Below, one piece after another: positions 16,386 to 22,293 of a stretch of DNA of 24,779 bases. The stretch is from NCBI GenBank assembly GCA_947589175.1, contig CANPZR010000011.1, positions 1 to 24,779 of the forward strand. The letters are read 5' to 3'. This stretch comes from an uncultured Lachnospiraceae bacterium. GTDB lineage: Bacteria > Bacillota > Clostridia > Lachnospirales > Lachnospiraceae. The position numbers and the translations under genes were made by a program. How positions within the stretch are numbered: position 1 is the first letter of the stretch; every line of letters begins with the position of its first letter. Under the pieces are notes generated by a model. It made no database searches. It worked only from the letters and a program-made list of their open reading frames with translations, and was not told the origin of the DNA.

Positions 16386-16961
16386 ATGGAAAATGAAACG
16401 ACAAATAAGGAAGAGGGACGTTTTGACGCTCCTTTAAAGGGAGAACAGAGCGGGCCGCAGGATTACCAGCCGCAGCAGTATCAGTCGCAAGGATACCAGC
16501 CGCAGGATTATCAGCCCCAGCAGTACCAGCCGCAAGGGCATCAGCCCCAGTATTCGGCTGTTCCGCCGAAGAAGCATAACAAACACCAGGGACTGGCCAT
16601 TGCCTCGCTGGTGTTAGGCGGAATTTCTATGCTCTGCTGCTGGTTTTACGGATTATCCCTGATTCCAGCGGTTATCGGATTTATCTTCGGTCTGATCAGC
16701 GTGATCGGAGGCGAGGGGAGCGCCCGGGTAATGGGAGGAATCGGACTGGGGCTTTCCGCGGTGGGAGTGATTTTGTCGCTGATGATGATTTCATCCATGA
16801 TTTCCATAATCAACTGGGATAAGATCACGCCGGAGGCGTTCCAGAGCTACCAGAATATAGATCCGACCGACGAGGAGGCATTGCGCCAGTGGCTGCAGCA
16901 GTTTTTTAATGTAGATATTTCCGGAATGCCCAGTATGTATAATTACACGTATCATTACTGA
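16386..16961 (+). CDS. DUF4190-like membrane protein with Gln/Tyr/Pro repeats
   Basis: A protein of 191 residues. The first 75 residues are hydrophilic and contain six five-residue units of the type xYQPQ. A double membrane segment follows (about 75-145: LAIASLVLGGISMLCCW and GFIFGLISVIGG), then a polar C-terminal tail (about 150-191). It is a paralogue of the preceding small membrane protein, sharing the LGGISMLCC-type first helix. GTG 16377 is in frame, but ATG 16386 has GGAGG (16373-16377) eight bases upstream. Proline/glutamine-rich N-termini of this kind are common in Gram-positive envelope proteins; function is unknown. Confidence 0.85.
   Translation: MENETTNKEEGRFDAPLKGEQSGPQDYQPQQYQSQGYQPQDYQPQQYQPQGHQPQYSAVPPKKHNKHQGLAIASLVLGGISMLCCWFYGLSLIPAVIGFIFGLISVIGGEGSARVMGGIGLGLSAVGVILSLMMISSMISIINWDKITPEAFQSYQNIDPTDEEALRQWLQQFFNVDISGMPSMYNYTYHY
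16461..16550 (+). repeat. Two 45-base in-frame repeats encoding Gln/Pro units
   Basis: The 45-base unit at 16461-16505 is followed directly by a copy at 16506-16550. Each encodes three five-residue blocks beginning Asp, Gln and Gly. The copies differ by Ser to Pro and Tyr to His changes plus silent changes, indicating a tandem duplication. Confidence 0.8.
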
Positions 16962-16962
16962 T

Positions 16963-17021
16963 GCGGCTGTGGAGGGCAGATTGCGGATATCATACCGGCA
17001 TTACAGCAGAGCCGCGTTTTT
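16963..17021 (+). terminator. Possible terminator between convergent genes
   Basis: GCGGCT (16963-16968) can pair with AGCCGC (17010-17015), followed by GTTTTT. The intervening 41 bases contain a smaller imperfect hairpin. It overlaps the end of the opposite-strand DUF2752 gene. The long loop makes this weak. Confidence 0.3.
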
Positions 17022-17438
17022 AATGATCCACTGGAGAAATAAAATGGCGAGGCCCAGATAGACATAGGCGATGTGGAAGTGGAAAAAAACGACTTTCCCA
17101 TCGCCTTTTTTGGAAGAAAGCCGCTGCATCCGGCGGGAAACTACTGTGGCGGCTGTATTCCAGATAATAAAAATAAGAAAGCAGGCAGCCGTGTAGGGGA
17201 CAAAGGGATGATACAGAAAACTTTCTCTCAGGTGGCCGAGGGCAAGCGCGCACACCGCATGGGTACCGCCGCAGCCGGGACAATAAAAGCCGGTGACGGC
17301 GCGGAATGAACAGGGCACGCTAATATTGGTGGGGACGAACAGATCTGTGGCCTCCAGAAAGCCGGTGATGGCCAGCGCGGCCAAAATCCCCAGACCCAGG
17401 GCGTAGATTATTTTATCGGTCTGATTCATATTTGCCAT
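17001..17438 (-). CDS. DUF2752 family membrane protein
   Basis: The only minus-strand gene. The protein has about 145 residues and a DUF2752 signature: the motif FYCPGCGGTHA lies just after the first membrane segment, followed by hydrophobic helices (about residues 7-25, 78-98 and 120-138). DUF2752 proteins are small membrane proteins of unknown function. The frame is open to 17501, but ATG 17438 has GGGGAG six to eleven bases upstream on this strand; ATG 17429 is an alternative. It has its own promoter, back to back with the infC promoter. Confidence 0.85.
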   Translation of the reverse strand: MANMNQTDKIIYALGLGILAALAITGFLEATDLFVPTNISVPCSFRAVTGFYCPGCGGTHAVCALALGHLRESFLYHPFVPYTAACFLIFIIWNTAATVVSRRMQRLSSKKGDGKVVFFHFHIAYVYLGLAILFLQWIIKNAALL

Positions 17439-17529
17439 CCTTTCTCCCCGGCTTCCGGCCGGAATAATTCCGTCAAAATTATTTAGCCAAAACAAACTCA
17501 TTAAAAAAATAAGTAATAACCTAATACGG

Positions 17530-17558
17530 ATTCTAACATATTAGAAAAATTTCGTCAA
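17530..17558 (-). promoter_or_regulatory. Sigma-A promoter of the DUF2752 gene
   Basis: Read on the minus strand: TTGACG (17558-17553), 17 bases, TAGAAT (17535-17530), preceded by TGT as an extended -10. The leader is about 85 bases. Confidence 0.75.
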
Positions 17559-17567
17559 ATATAACCC

Positions 17568-17596
17568 TTGACAACGGGGGCGGCCTGTGGTATTCT
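17568..17596 (+). promoter_or_regulatory. Sigma-A promoter of infC-rpmI-rplT
   Basis: TTGACA (17568-17573), 17 bases, TATTCT (17591-17596) preceded by TGG. The -35 box is nine bases from the -35 box of the divergent DUF2752 promoter. Confidence 0.85.
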
Positions 17597-17602
17597 GACA
17601 TA

Positions 17603-17795
17603 GGTGTTAAAAGCAGAGTTATCCACTCTCACCATACCGCATAGTCTTCAGGCTATCACGCGGCATTGGTCAACATTTTTCAATAATAAGAATGAATGGT
17701 GTATTTATGTGGATAGCTGGCTTATAAGAGCAGATATCCATATTTTTTTGTGCGGGGTTACTGCGGCAGACTATCATGTGTAGGAGGTAAGAACA
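17603..17795 (+). promoter_or_regulatory. L20-type ribosomal protein leader with attenuator
   Basis: The 190-base leader of infC-rpmI-rplT fits the Firmicutes L20 leader, in which L20 binds its own mRNA and causes premature termination. Visible elements are a hairpin with arms AGAGT/ACTCT (17615-17629), a hairpin ATAGTC/GGCTAT near 17641-17656, and a terminator at 17707-17749. TATCCAC (17620-17626) is complementary to GTGGATA (17709-17715), the 5' arm of the terminator, so a long-range antiterminator pairing is available. Family assignment rests on gene context and this layout. Confidence 0.8.
17707..17749 (+). terminator. Attenuator terminator in the infC leader
   Basis: ATGTGGATA (17707-17715) pairs with TATCCATAT (17735-17743, one wobble). 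An inner CTG/CAG extension with a bulge continues the stem, and the T tract runs to 17749. It lies 47 bases before the infC start. Confidence 0.8.
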
Positions 17796-18305
17796 ATAAA
17801 CGATTTAATGATTAACGAGCAGATTCGTGACAAGGAGGTCCGTCTCATCGGACCGGACGGAGAGCAGCTGGGGATTATGTCTGCAAAGGAGGCATATTTT
17901 AAGGCGAAGGATTCCAACCTGGATTTGGTGAAGATTGCGCCGACAGCGAACCCTCCGGTGTGCAAGATCATTGATTACGGCAAGTATCGTTATGAACTGG
18001 CTCGCAAAGCAAAAGAGGCAAAGAAGAAGCAGAGGATTGTCGAGACGAAGGAGATCCGCCTGTCGCCCAATATTGACAAGAATGACCTGAATACCAAGGT
18101 GAACCAGTCCAGGAAGTTTTTGCAGAAGGGCGCCAAGCTTAAGCTCACGCTTCGTTTCAGGGGCCGGGAGATGGCGCACAAGGAAGTGGGCCGGGAGATT
18201 CTGGATTCTTTCTTTGAACAGCTCAAGGATGTTGCAGTGATTGACAGGCCTGCCAAGATGGAAGGAAGAACTATGGTGATGTTTTTATCAGCCGCAAAAC
18301 AATAA
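17796..18305 (+). CDS. infC: Translation initiation factor IF-3, apparent ATA start
   Basis: IF-3 binds the 30S subunit and checks the start codon. The protein matches IF-3 along its length: INEQIRDKEVRLIGPDGEQLG, LDLVKIAPTANPPVCKIIDYGKYRYE, EIRLSPNIDKNDLNTK, RKFLQKGAKLKLTLRFRGREMAHKEVGREIL and KMEGRTMVMFL. The first ATG is 17808, but AGGAGG at 17782-17787 is 20 bases from it. In the same frame ATA at 17796 is eight bases from AGGAGG, and no ATG, GTG or TTG lies between the upstream stop (17781) and 17808. infC is known for AUU starts in E. coli and others, by which IF-3 represses itself; ATA would act similarly. From ATA the protein has 169 residues. First gene of the infC-rpmI-rplT operon. 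Confidence 0.93.
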   Translation: MNDLMINEQIRDKEVRLIGPDGEQLGIMSAKEAYFKAKDSNLDLVKIAPTANPPVCKIIDYGKYRYELARKAKEAKKKQRIVETKEIRLSPNIDKNDLNTKVNQSRKFLQKGAKLKLTLRFRGREMAHKEVGREILDSFFEQLKDVAVIDRPAKMEGRTMVMFLSAAKQ

Positions 18306-18320
18306 TGGAGGAACGAGACT

Positions 18321-18524
18321 ATGGCAAATCAGAAAATGAAAACCAAGAAAGCCGCTGCAAAGCGCTTTAAAGTGACGGGAACAGGCAATTTGAAGAGATA
18401 CAAGGCCAACAAGAGCCACATCCTTACCAAGAAGACGACCAAGAGAAAGAGAAATCTCAGAAAGTCTACCCTGGTGGATGACACGAATGTAAAGACGATG
18501 AAGAAGATCATGCCATACATCTGA
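18321..18524 (+). CDS. rpmI: Ribosomal protein bL35
   Basis: A basic protein of 67 residues, normal for bL35: MANQKMKTKKAAAKRFKVTG at the start, then KSHILTKKTTKRKRNLR, ending KKIMPYI. It is a component of the large ribosomal subunit. The ATG follows GGAGG at 18307-18311, 16 bases after the infC stop. Canonical infC-rpmI-rplT order puts it under the upstream L20 attenuator. Confidence 0.97.
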   Translation: MANQKMKTKKAAAKRFKVTGTGNLKRYKANKSHILTKKTTKRKRNLRKSTLVDDTNVKTMKKIMPYI

Positions 18525-18568
18525 TGGCGCAGAGGACTAACTATTATAAGTCAAGGAGGAAATGACAA

Positions 18569-18925
18569 ATGGCTAGAATTAAAGGCGGATTAAACGCAAA
18601 GAAAAAACATAAAAGAGTATTAAAGCTGGCAAAGGGCTACAGAGGCGCCAGAAGCAAGCAGTACCGCGTGGCAAAGCAGTCTGTTATGCGCGCGCTGGAA
18701 GAGTCCTACACGGGCAGAAAGCAGCGCAAAAGACAGTTCAGACAGCTGTGGATTGCCCGCATCAATGCGGCAGCCCGCATCAACGGCCTCTCCTACAGCC
18801 GGTTCATGTATGGCCTGAAGTTAGCAGAGGTAAATGTAAACCGCAAAATGCTCTCTGAGATGGCAATTAGCGATCCGGACGGTTTTGCCGCGCTGGTAGA
18901 AGTTGCTAAGAGCAAGCTTGCGTAA
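18569..18925 (+). CDS. rplT: Ribosomal protein bL20
   Basis: A 118-residue bL20, the usual length: MARIKGGLNAKKKHKRVLKL, GYRGARSKQYRVAKQ, RKQRKRQFRQLWIARINAAAR, and the C-terminal globular domain (NGLSYSRFMYGLKLAEVNVNRKMLSEMAI). It is needed early in 50S assembly and, in Firmicutes, represses this operon by binding the leader. AGGAGG is nine bases before the ATG. Last gene of the operon; a terminator follows at 18955. Confidence 0.97.
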   Translation: MARIKGGLNAKKKHKRVLKLAKGYRGARSKQYRVAKQSVMRALEESYTGRKQRKRQFRQLWIARINAAARINGLSYSRFMYGLKLAEVNVNRKMLSEMAISDPDGFAALVEVAKSKLA

Positions 18926-18954
18926 AGGATTGAAATTTTATAAAAAAAGATTAT

Positions 18955-18993
18955 AATTAAAGGAGTGTCCCTGTTTGGAACGCTCCTTTAATT
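18955..18993 (+). terminator. Terminator after rplT
   Basis: AATTAAAGGAG (18955-18965) pairs exactly with CTCCTTTAATT (18983-18993) and the stem continues inward through TGTCC/GGAACG with a wobble and a mismatch, closing a loop of about five bases. The stem ends in U-rich sequence but no long U tract follows; the AT ends make it potentially bidirectional. Confidence 0.8.
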
Positions 18994-19029
18994 AAGTTAA
19001 AAAGCGCCTGAAATGGGAGGAAATGTGGA

Positions 19030-20769
19030 ATGAATATTATAAGAAGGCCAAAGATAAAGAAATTGCTGACAGCGGTTCTGGCACTTGCTCTTTTGCTTGC
19101 CGGCCTTGCGCCCGGCTGGCAGCGGGGAGGGGAGACTTCGTTTGCGGATACTGTTTCGCCGCCGGCTGTCGATCCGTCGGCAATGCCGACCTCATCGCCA
19201 ACAGAGCCGCCATCTTCATCGCCGACGGAGTCCCCATCTCTGACGCCGTCGCCATCCCCTACTCCGACGCCCCGTGGGTATGTGCTGACAAGTCCGAGCG
19301 CGAAGTATAAGAAGGGTGGACAGAAGGGGATACGCTACAAACGCGTGAAGGGGAAAAAGATTTATCACATCACCAGTTACGCCACGGATACGGTGACTCT
19401 TGCGATGTCGCAGCCATCGTCCTTTAAGGTGTATGGCGGCACCAAAAAGCAGGTGCGGCAAAAGGCGGTGACGGTAAATTCTTCGGGACAGGTGAAGTGC
19501 CGGCGCCGGGGCCGCGGAGAGAAAACATACACCATCATACAGGCTACATCCCGGGAGACGGGACAAAAGCAGTATATATACATCTATTTTAAAAAGAAAA
19601 TGTACAGCAAGGGCAGCGTTCGGATTTCTCTGTATGAGAGATACAAACAGAAGGTTTCCTTTGACTATGGAAGAAAAAAACTGAAATTTGAGAGCGGAAA
19701 TGAAAAAACGGCGGTGGTCAACAAAAAGGGTGTGATCACGGGAGTGAAAAAGGGGACGACGACCGTCACAGCCAAGGTAAAGGATTCCGTCAGCAACCTG
19801 GTCCGAATCAAGGTCATAGTTACCGTGGAGCCCTGGGTCGTCAGCAAAAATGACACGGTTTACGATTACGAGGACATGGTGCGCGATTTAAATAAGCTGC
19901 AGGAAAAGTATCCCAGCCGCGCCCGTCTCATGAGCCTGGGGACGACCTATGACAAGAGGCAGATCTGGGCAATCCGGATTGGGAAGAGTTCCGCGAAGAA
20001 AAAACTTGTGATTGACGCGGCCATACATGCCAGGGAATGGAAAAATACACAGGTGGTGATGCGCCAGACGGAGGAAATTTTGAGGGATTACCCGGATTTT
20101 CGAAATCGTTTTCAGAAAACCTGCATTTATATTATTCCCATGGATAATCCAGACGGAGTGAGCATTTCCCAGCATGGATTCAAGGCCATTCGAAATAAAA
20201 AGCTGCAAAAGCTGTGCAAAAAGATTGGAAAGCCCAAAGTGTGGAAGGCCAATGCCAGAGGGGTGGACCTCAATGATAATTTTGCCGCCGGATTTTCCAA
20301 AAAGCGCGGGAAAAAGAAGCCGTCCTATATGGGATATGCCGGGAAAAAAGCGGAGAGCGAGAGAGAGACAAAGGCGCTTGTGGGATTCATTGAAGATGTG
20401 GAGCCGGACGCCGTGCTGAACGTGCATTCCATGGGAAATGTAATCTACTGGGATTTTAATGTGGAGGGAGAGCTGTATACGAAACTGGAGCAGCTGGCCG
20501 CCAAGGTAAACTCCTTTAATAAGTATCAGCTGATGCCAAAGGGAGGCAGCACCAACGCGGCAGGCGGTTTTGCAGACTGGCTGGTTTATAACAAAGGAAT
20601 CACCAGCATTACCATTGAGACGGGCACGGTCTACTGTCCGCTGCCCCATTCGCAGTTTAAGTCGATTTACAGCAAGAATAACAAGATGTTCCGATGGTTT
20701 ATGACGGAATATGTCAATCGGGTGGAGCCGGAAGAACAGGAGCAGGAGCAGCCGGAGGAGACGGCTTAG
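19030..20769 (+). CDS. Secreted M14 zinc peptidase with Ig-like (Big2) domain
   Basis: A 579-residue exported protein. Signal peptide about 1-40; Ser/Pro/Thr-rich linker about 42-82; a Lys/Arg-rich region and a Big2-like domain (about 190-268: SGNEKTAVVNKKGVITGVKKG). The M14 catalytic domain follows (275-565) with zinc ligands His333 and Glu336 (IHAREW) and His466 (NVHSMG), and catalytic Glu530 (ITIETG). NPDGVSISQHG and RGVDLNDNF (410-418) line the substrate site. Asp416 stands where carboxypeptidase A has Arg145, which grips the C-terminal carboxylate; this favours the gamma-D-glutamyl-diamino-acid peptidase branch acting on peptidoglycan stem peptides over a classical carboxypeptidase. GGGAGG precedes ATG 19030 by nine bases. 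The C-terminus is Glu/Gln-rich. Substrate is inferred. Confidence 0.9.
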   Translation: MNIIRRPKIKKLLTAVLALALLLAGLAPGWQRGGETSFADTVSPPAVDPSAMPTSSPTEPPSSSPTESPSLTPSPSPTPTPRGYVLTSPSAKYKKGGQKGIRYKRVKGKKIYHITSYATDTVTLAMSQPSSFKVYGGTKKQVRQKAVTVNSSGQVKCRRRGRGEKTYTIIQATSRETGQKQYIYIYFKKKMYSKGSVRISLYERYKQKVSFDYGRKKLKFESGNEKTAVVNKKGVITGVKKGTTTVTAKVKDSVSNLVRIKVIVTVEPWVVSKNDTVYDYEDMVRDLNKLQEKYPSRARLMSLGTTYDKRQIWAIRIGKSSAKKKLVIDAAIHAREWKNTQVVMRQTEEILRDYPDFRNRFQKTCIYIIPMDNPDGVSISQHGFKAIRNKKLQKLCKKIGKPKVWKANARGVDLNDNFAAGFSKKRGKKKPSYMGYAGKKAESERETKALVGFIEDVEPDAVLNVHSMGNVIYWDFNVEGELYTKLEQLAAKVNSFNKYQLMPKGGSTNAAGGFADWLVYNKGITSITIETGTVYCPLPHSQFKSIYSKNNKMFRWFMTEYVNRVEPEEQEQEQPEETA

Positions 20770-20777
20770 TGAGGCAG

Positions 20778-20909
20778 CCCGGCGAATCGTCCGGTGAGAC
20801 GGCCCGGCAGGCGGCCCGGCGAACCGTCTGGTGAGACAGCCCGGCAGGCAGCCCGGCGAACCGTCTGGTGAGACAACCCGGCGAACGGTGAAACAGTCTG
20901 GTGAGATAG
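20778..20909. repeat. 37-bp GC-rich tandem repeat
   Basis: Units at 20778-20814 and 20815-20851 are 37 bases each and differ at four positions, all transitions. A third, truncated unit (20852-20876) and a fourth, rearranged one (20877-20909) follow. Each unit begins CCCGGCGAA and holds a GTCT/AGAC mini-hairpin around GGTG (GTCC in unit 1). The array starts nine bases after the M14 peptidase stop. It occupies much of the 308-base gap before the tRNA; beyond it are hairpins and a tRNA promoter. Confidence 0.85.
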
Positions 20910-20941
20910 CCCGGATTTCGGGCGGAAAATAGGGATTTTCC
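20908..20941 (+). terminator. Tandem hairpins, possible terminator of the M14 gene
   Basis: GCCCG (20909-20913) pairs with CGGGC (20919-20923), followed directly by GGAAAAT (20924-20930) pairing with ATTTTCC (20935-20941) around AGGG. No strong U tract follows, only TGTATTATT. Confidence 0.45.
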
Positions 20942-21004
20942 TGTATTATTGAAAAGTTTATAAAAATTTTTTATGAAAAAACGGAGCAATATGGGAGAAA
21001 GTAA

Positions 21005-21033
21005 TTGACATACCACATCTTTTTTGCTAAAAT
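21005..21033 (+). promoter_or_regulatory. Promoter of tRNA-Leu
   Basis: Perfect TTGACA (21005-21010), 17 bases, TAAAAT (21028-21033). Transcription would begin about 40 bases before the mature tRNA. Confidence 0.85.
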
Positions 21034-21077
21034 ATTATTTGCTGACTGACGGAGTTGTTAGTTGGCAGATGATATAT

Positions 21078-21160
21078 GCGGAGTTGCTGGAATTGGCAGA
21101 CAGGCATGACTAAGGATCATGTGCTCGTAGGGCGTGTGGGTTCAAGTCCCATACTCCGCA
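21078..21160 (+). tRNA. tRNA-Leu(AAG)
   Basis: All arms fold: acceptor GCGGAGT/ACTCCGC, D stem CTG/CAG, anticodon stem CATGA/TCATG around loop CTAAGGA, variable arm GCTC/GGGC of class II type, and T arm GTGGG-TTCAAGT-CCCAT. The anticodon is AAG, so A34 is presumably deaminated to inosine to read CUN codons. The length is 83 bases with discriminator A; the 3' CCA is not encoded. It is flanked by its own promoter and terminator. Confidence 0.95.
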
Positions 21161-21172
21161 TGAATGGCAAAA

Positions 21173-21203
21173 GGCTGCTGATTCCGTGTCAGCGGCCTTT
21201 TTT
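21173..21203 (+). terminator. Terminator after tRNA-Leu
   Basis: GGCTGCTGA (21173-21181) pairs with TCAGCGGCC (21189-21197), nine pairs with one wobble, followed by six T. Confidence 0.9.
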
Positions 21204-21276
21204 GGCAAACAGCTGCATGACAGATCTGCCGCGGCGCATGTATGTGGGAGATAAAATATTTTCAAAGGAGGCTGAT

Positions 21277-21339
21277 GTGAAAGATCACGCCGATGCGCTG
21301 ATTTTTTACGCTGCGCTCCGGAATGGAGGATTATTATGA
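21277..21339 (+). CDS. Possible 20-residue leader peptide coupled to the amidase
   Basis: GTG 21277 is preceded by AAAGGAGG (21264-21271), the best ribosome binding site in this stretch, at five bases. It opens a 20-codon frame (MKDHADALIFYAALRNGGLL) whose TGA overlaps the amidase ATG in an ATGA junction. The amidase also has its own site (TGGAGGA, 21324-21330), lying inside this small frame. Coupling would be expected if it is translated. No homologue is known to me; it could be chance. Confidence 0.4.
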   Translation: MKDHADALIFYAALRNGGLL

Positions 21340-22094
21340 AGCGAGTATCAAGACACATTTTAAACCATATCACGGCATTTTTATTAATGGCAGTTCTGAT
21401 CTGCCAGGCAGCGGTCGTCTCGGTGCCGGTGATGGCGGAGACGGGGGACGCGGAGGAAGAGGATGCGAAAGTAATCGTGATTGACGCGGGGCATCAGACC
21501 CACGCCATGAGCGATACGGAGCCGATCGGACCGGGCGCTTCGGAGAGAAAGGCGAAGGTGACCGGGGGAGCTTCGGGCTGTTCCACTCATCTGCCGGAGT
21601 ATAAGCTGAACCTTCAGGTGTCGAAGAAGCTTAAGAAGGAGCTGGAGTCCCGCGGCTACGAGGTGATTATGGTGCGTACCAAGAATAATGTGAAAATGTC
21701 CAATTCACAGAGGGCAAAGGTCGCGAATAAGAATAATGCAGACGCCTTTATACGGATTCACGCCAATTCCTCCGAAAACTCCAGTGTGACGGGGGCTCTG
21801 ACGATTGCGCCGCAAAATTCCAACTCGTTTATGAAAAAGAAAAATATCAAAAAGAGCCAGAAGCTGGCAAAAAAAGTGCTGTCGGCAATGTGCGGCGCGA
21901 CGGGCGCGAAGAACCGGGGCGTTATGTATACCAATACGATGAGCGGCATTAACTGGTGCAAGGTTCCGGTGACCATCGTGGAGATGGGATTTATGAGCAA
22001 TCCCGCGGAGGACCAGAAGATGGCGAAGGCGTCTTATCAGAAGAAGATCGTCCGGGGTATCGCGGACGGGCTGGATGATTTTTTTGGATTATAG
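21336..22094 (+). CDS. Secreted N-acetylmuramoyl-L-alanine amidase (Amidase_3)
   Basis: A 252-residue exported amidase that cleaves the bond between MurNAc and L-Ala in peptidoglycan. Signal peptide is about 1-34 (hydrophobic FLLMAVLICQAAVVSVPV, then AMAE-like VMAE). The Amidase_3 fold follows: VIVIDAGHQ with His53, PEYKLNL with Glu88, FIRIHAN with His142 as zinc ligands, and VEMGFMSNPAED with catalytic Glu216. There is no separate wall-binding domain, but the surface is Lys-rich. ATG 21336 has TGGAGGA six bases upstream. It is preceded by tRNA-Leu and its terminator; no clear promoter is seen in the 130-base gap. Confidence 0.93.
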   Translation: MKRVSRHILNHITAFLLMAVLICQAAVVSVPVMAETGDAEEEDAKVIVIDAGHQTHAMSDTEPIGPGASERKAKVTGGASGCSTHLPEYKLNLQVSKKLKKELESRGYEVIMVRTKNNVKMSNSQRAKVANKNNADAFIRIHANSSENSSVTGALTIAPQNSNSFMKKKNIKKSQKLAKKVLSAMCGATGAKNRGVMYTNTMSGINWCKVPVTIVEMGFMSNPAEDQKMAKASYQKKIVRGIADGLDDFFGL

Positions 22095-22098
22095 AAAA

Positions 22099-22127
22099 TT
22101 GCCAATTCGGGTGAGACGTGATATAAT
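22099..22127 (+). promoter_or_regulatory. Promoter of the 22294 gene
   Basis: TTGCCA (22099-22104), 17 bases, perfect TATAAT (22122-22127) preceded by TGA (extended -10). It starts five bases after the amidase stop and produces a leader of about 160 bases. Confidence 0.8.
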
Positions 22128-22133
22128 ATTATA

Positions 22134-22254
22134 AAGATTGAATAGAGGGATAGTGCAAAAATAAGCTTGATAGCTTATTTTCTGCACGATTATTTGTGCA
22201 GGAGCGTCACAGAATAACGGCAGATGATAAAAAACTGTAATGGCAGTTTTTTAT
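22134..22254 (+). promoter_or_regulatory. Structured leader with alternative hairpins, unknown class
   Basis: Hairpin A: GTGCA (22153-22157) and AAAATAAGCT (22158-22167) pair with AGCTTATTTT (22172-22181) and TGCAC (22183-22187), 15 pairs with one bulged C at 22182. Hairpin B: CTGCAC (22182-22187) can instead pair with GTGCAG (22196-22201). A and B share TGCAC and are mutually exclusive at the base. A terminator-like hairpin follows at 22227-22254. I recognise no known riboswitch in it. Confidence 0.55.
22227..22254 (+). terminator. Terminator-like hairpin in the leader of the 22294 gene
   Basis: ATAAAAAACTG (22227-22237) pairs with CAGTTTTTTAT (22244-22254) around TAATGG. The T tract is in the 3' arm. 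It lies between promoter and gene, 39 bases before the ATG, so it could act as an attenuator. The stem is AT-rich and termination strength is uncertain. Confidence 0.5.
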
Positions 22255-22293
22255 TGCCCCGTCGCGTAAACGCTTCAGAATGGAGGGATTGCG

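Noticed and set aside
17808..18305. infC starting at ATG 17808
   Set aside because: The ribosome binding site would be 20 bases away; ATA 17796 has normal spacing and extends the IF-3 homology.
20778..20909. CRISPR array
   Set aside because: Units are directly adjacent with no unique spacers, and no cas genes are present.
20714..21016. 100-residue minus-strand frame through the 37-bp repeats
   Set aside because: Repetitive Pro/Arg/Cys translation from tandem DNA and no plausible start signals; overlaps the peptidase 3' end and the tRNA promoter region.
21252..21257. TAAAAT as amidase promoter
   Set aside because: No -35 box at acceptable spacing; the site is kept only as AT-rich sequence.
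21076..21339. 87-residue plus-strand frame starting at the tRNA
   Set aside because: Its first part runs through the tRNA-Leu and its terminator. Only the last 20 codons, with their own ribosome binding site, are kept as a possible leader peptide.
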